The notes under the pieces are model-generated. The model was not told where the DNA came from. It searched no databases and saw nothing but the letters and a program-made list of their open reading frames with translations. From an uncultured Caulobacteraceae bacterium (GTDB taxonomy: Bacteria > Pseudomonadota > Alphaproteobacteria > Caulobacterales > Caulobacteraceae): 7,103 bases of DNA. The stretch spans positions 1-7,103 of the forward strand of contig CALFYB010000107.1 of assembly GCA_937952995.1 (NCBI GenBank), in the 5' to 3' direction. The translations under genes were made by a program, and so were the position numbers. Below are positions 5,245 through 7,103 of the stretch, one piece after another. The stretch's first letter is position 1; every line of letters starts with the position of its first letter.

Positions 5245-6089
5245 CGGCCAAACCCTTCTGGCGATCCTTGCTGTTCGTCTCCAACCCCAAACATGCGGCC
5301 AAGGCCGGTGAGCGCGGCGCGGACGGCATCATCCTTGATCTCGAAGACGCCATCGCCTTGGCCGACAAGCCCCGGGCCCGCGCTGAACTTTCGGCAACGG
5401 CGGCGATGATCACGGCTCAGGGCGTCGATGTTCTGGTGCGGATCAACGCGCCTTGGCTAATGGCCTTGGACGATTTGAACGCTACGGTGATCGCGGGCGT
5501 ATCGGCCATCGTCGTGCCCAAGGCCGAAGGGGCAGGGCGCCTTCAGGTCCTGTCTGATCTGATTGGCGAGATGGAGGCTGATCGCGGACTACCCGTCGGT
5601 GCCATCGCACTCGTCCCGCAGGTGGAATCCTCTCAGGCTCTTGTCGCGCTGGATGAGATGCTAGCGGTCGAACGGGTCGCGGGCCTTGCCTTAGGTCCCG
5701 AAGATTTCGCCCTCAGTCTTGGCGTCAAGCCGACGGCGGAGTGTCTGGACTTGCCTTGCCAGATGATTGCGCTGGCGGCGGCGCGGGCGGGCAAGATGGC
5801 GCTGGCCATGCCGATCTCGATTGCCGCCTATCAGGACCTTGAGGCTTGGGCCGCCGCAGCACGGCGCGCGAGGGCTATGGGCTGCACGGGGGCCATGGCC
5901 ATCCACCCGGCCCAGGTCGCGGGCATCGCCACCAGCTTTGCGCCGAGCGAGGCCGAAAGGGCCGAAGCCGAAGCCATATTGACCGCCTGGGATCAGCGCG
6001 GCGACCGGGGCGTCATCGCCCTTGGCCAGAAGATGATCGACCTTCCCATCGTCAATCAGGCCAAGCGCCTGCTTGGCCGCCCCCTGTGA
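5241..6089 (+). CDS. HpcH/HpaI-family CoA-ester lyase (CitE / citramalyl-CoA lyase-like)
   Basis: A 282-residue TIM-barrel protein of the citrate lyase beta-like family. Motifs in order: RSLLFV (8-13), LDLEDA (32-37), VRIN (66-69) with a CoA/carboxylate-binding Arg67, VVPKAE (91-96), PQVES (126-130) with Glu129, GPEDFALSLG (152-161) with Asp155, and IHPAQV (221-226). Glu129 and Asp155 fit the two magnesium ligands. Family members cleave 3-hydroxyacyl-CoAs such as citramalyl-, malyl- or methylmalyl-CoA into acetyl- or propionyl-CoA plus a 2-oxoacid. ATG 5241 overlaps the hydratase stop by four bases (ATGA) and is preceded by AAGGA at 5230-5234. The frame is open upstream to 5058, but that would overlap the hydratase by nearly 190 bases and precede the normal N terminus. 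The loop after RSLLFV lacks the usual PG and is about two residues short. Confidence 0.9.
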   Translation: MTAKPFWRSLLFVSNPKHAAKAGERGADGIILDLEDAIALADKPRARAELSATAAMITAQGVDVLVRINAPWLMALDDLNATVIAGVSAIVVPKAEGAGRLQVLSDLIGEMEADRGLPVGAIALVPQVESSQALVALDEMLAVERVAGLALGPEDFALSLGVKPTAECLDLPCQMIALAAARAGKMALAMPISIAAYQDLEAWAAAARRARAMGCTGAMAIHPAQVAGIATSFAPSEAERAEAEAILTAWDQRGDRGVIALGQKMIDLPIVNQAKRLLGRPL

Positions 6090-6111
6090 CGCGCCCGACG
6101 GAGACCAGACC

Positions 6112-7103
6112 ATGAGACGCACCGCCATTGTTGCCCCGCTTCGTACCGGCGTCGGCAAGTTCCTCGGCACCCTTAGCCCTATGCCCGCAGAGGTCTTGGC
6201 CGCTGAGGTGATCAAGGCCGTCGTCGCCAAGAGCGGCATTGATCCGGCTCGCATCGACGATGTGGCATTTGCGCAAAGCTATGCCAATTCCGAGGCCCCC
6301 TGCATTGGCCGGTGGGCAGCGCTTGAGGCGGGCCTGCCGATTGAGGTTCCGGGCTTTCAGACCGACCGGCGCTGCGGCGGCGGGCTACAGGCCTTGGCGA
6401 CAGCGGCGATGATGGTCCAGACCGGCGCGGCCGACGTGGTTCTGGCGGGCGGTGTCGAGAGCATGTCCAACATCGAATATTACACCACCGCCATGCGCGG
6501 CGGGGCCCGCTCGGGCAATGTGCAGATGTTCGACCGTCTGGAGCGGGGGCGCGAACGGTCCCAGCCCGTCTGGCGCTTTGGCGTCATTTCCGGGATGATC
6601 GAGACGGCCGAGAACCTCGCCACCGACTATGGCATCACGCGCGAGGCCTGCGACCAGTTCGCCGCCGAAAGCCATGCCAAGGCCGCTGCAGCCTGGGCCG
6701 CTGGACGGTTCGCTGACGAGGTCGTGCCGGTCAATGTCCCGCAAAGGCGCGGCGATCCTTTGGTCTTTGCCTCGGACGAGGGCGTGCGCGGCGACACCAC
6801 GGCTCAGAGCCTCTCGGCCTTGAAGCCGATGATGAAGGGCGGCGTTTCCACGGCGGGTAATTCCAGCCAACAGAACGACGCCGCAGCGGCCTGCCTCTTG
6901 GTCGCGGAAGACAAGTTGGAAGAATTAGGCCTTGAACCGATTGGCTATTTTGTCGGATGGGCGGCGGCAGGCTGCGATCCTGCGCGGATGGGCATCGGAC
7001 CGGTCCCCGCCGTCAAGCGCCTGTTCGAGCGCACCGGCCTTGGCTGGGACGATATGGGTCTTATCGAGCTGAACGAGGCCTTTGCCGCCCAGTCCCTGGC
7101 GGT
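6112..7103 (+). CDS. Thiolase family protein (acetyl-CoA acetyltransferase-like), 3' end outside window
   Basis: The gene begins at ATG 6112, 22 bases after the lyase stop and 8 bases after GGAG (6100-6103), and is still open at the right edge. The 330 complete codons visible are about five-sixths of a usual 390-400-residue thiolase. Landmarks are RRTAIVAPLRTGVGKFLG (2-19), the nucleophile Cys88 in TDRRCGGGLQAL, AGGVESMSN (112-120), the loop STAGNSSQQNDAAAA (246-260) and NEAFAAQ (321-327). The His/Cys region that completes the active site lies beyond the window. Thiolases split 3-ketoacyl-CoA with CoA to acetyl-CoA plus a shortened acyl-CoA. The motifs differ slightly from the textbook forms (CGGG for CGSG, GNSS for GNAS), which points to a subgroup other than PhbA-type biosynthetic thiolases. 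It would act on the product of the dehydrogenase at 1106. Confidence 0.9.
   Translation, partial: MRRTAIVAPLRTGVGKFLGTLSPMPAEVLAAEVIKAVVAKSGIDPARIDDVAFAQSYANSEAPCIGRWAALEAGLPIEVPGFQTDRRCGGGLQALATAAMMVQTGAADVVLAGGVESMSNIEYYTTAMRGGARSGNVQMFDRLERGRERSQPVWRFGVISGMIETAENLATDYGITREACDQFAAESHAKAAAAWAAGRFADEVVPVNVPQRRGDPLVFASDEGVRGDTTAQSLSALKPMMKGGVSTAGNSSQQNDAAAACLLVAEDKLEELGLEPIGYFVGWAAAGCDPARMGIGPVPAVKRLFERTGLGWDDMGLIELNEAFAAQSLA

Overview
The window is GC-rich, and every convincing gene lies on the plus strand. Codon use, the extended acyl-CoA catabolic operon and two families of GC-rich palindromic intergenic repeats suggest an alphaproteobacterium, perhaps of the Caulobacterales or Sphingomonadales. 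This placement is inferred from general appearance; no rRNA or other marker gene is present.

Layout. (1) Bases 1-196 hold the C-terminal end of a thioredoxin-fold protein, cut by the left edge. (2) Bases 197-431 are intergenic, with a long imperfect inverted repeat (204-304) followed by a more AT-rich leader. (3) Bases 432-830 encode a small NTF2/SnoaL-like protein whose stop codon overlaps a weak terminator-like hairpin. (4) Bases 831-1105 are intergenic, with a second, unrelated inverted repeat (891-977) and a short perfect dyad (1021-1035). (5) From 1106 to the right edge there is one directional run of six CoA-ester metabolism genes: an HSD10-like short-chain dehydrogenase, a class III (CaiB/BaiF) CoA-transferase, an acyl-CoA dehydrogenase, a two-part MaoC/HTD2-type hydratase, an HpcH/CitE-type CoA-ester lyase and a thiolase truncated by the window end. 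Spacings are 11 bp, about 94 bp, a 1-nt overlap, a 4-nt overlap and 22 bp, so the last four genes are tightly coupled.

How the genes fit together (inference). The set supplies all the steps of a beta-oxidation spiral, activated by CoA transfer instead of by an ATP-dependent ligase: activation, alpha-beta dehydrogenation, hydration, 3-hydroxy oxidation and thiolysis. It also has an alternative cleavage enzyme, the CitE-like lyase. CoA-transferase, hydratase and lyase together form the logic of the itaconate/mesaconate to citramalyl-CoA to acetyl-CoA plus pyruvate route. The lyase could cleave tertiary 3-hydroxyacyl-CoAs that the dehydrogenase and thiolase cannot process. The substrate is not determined; a branched or C5-type (di)carboxylic acid is the leading guess. 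No mobile element, CRISPR array, tRNA or rRNA was seen.
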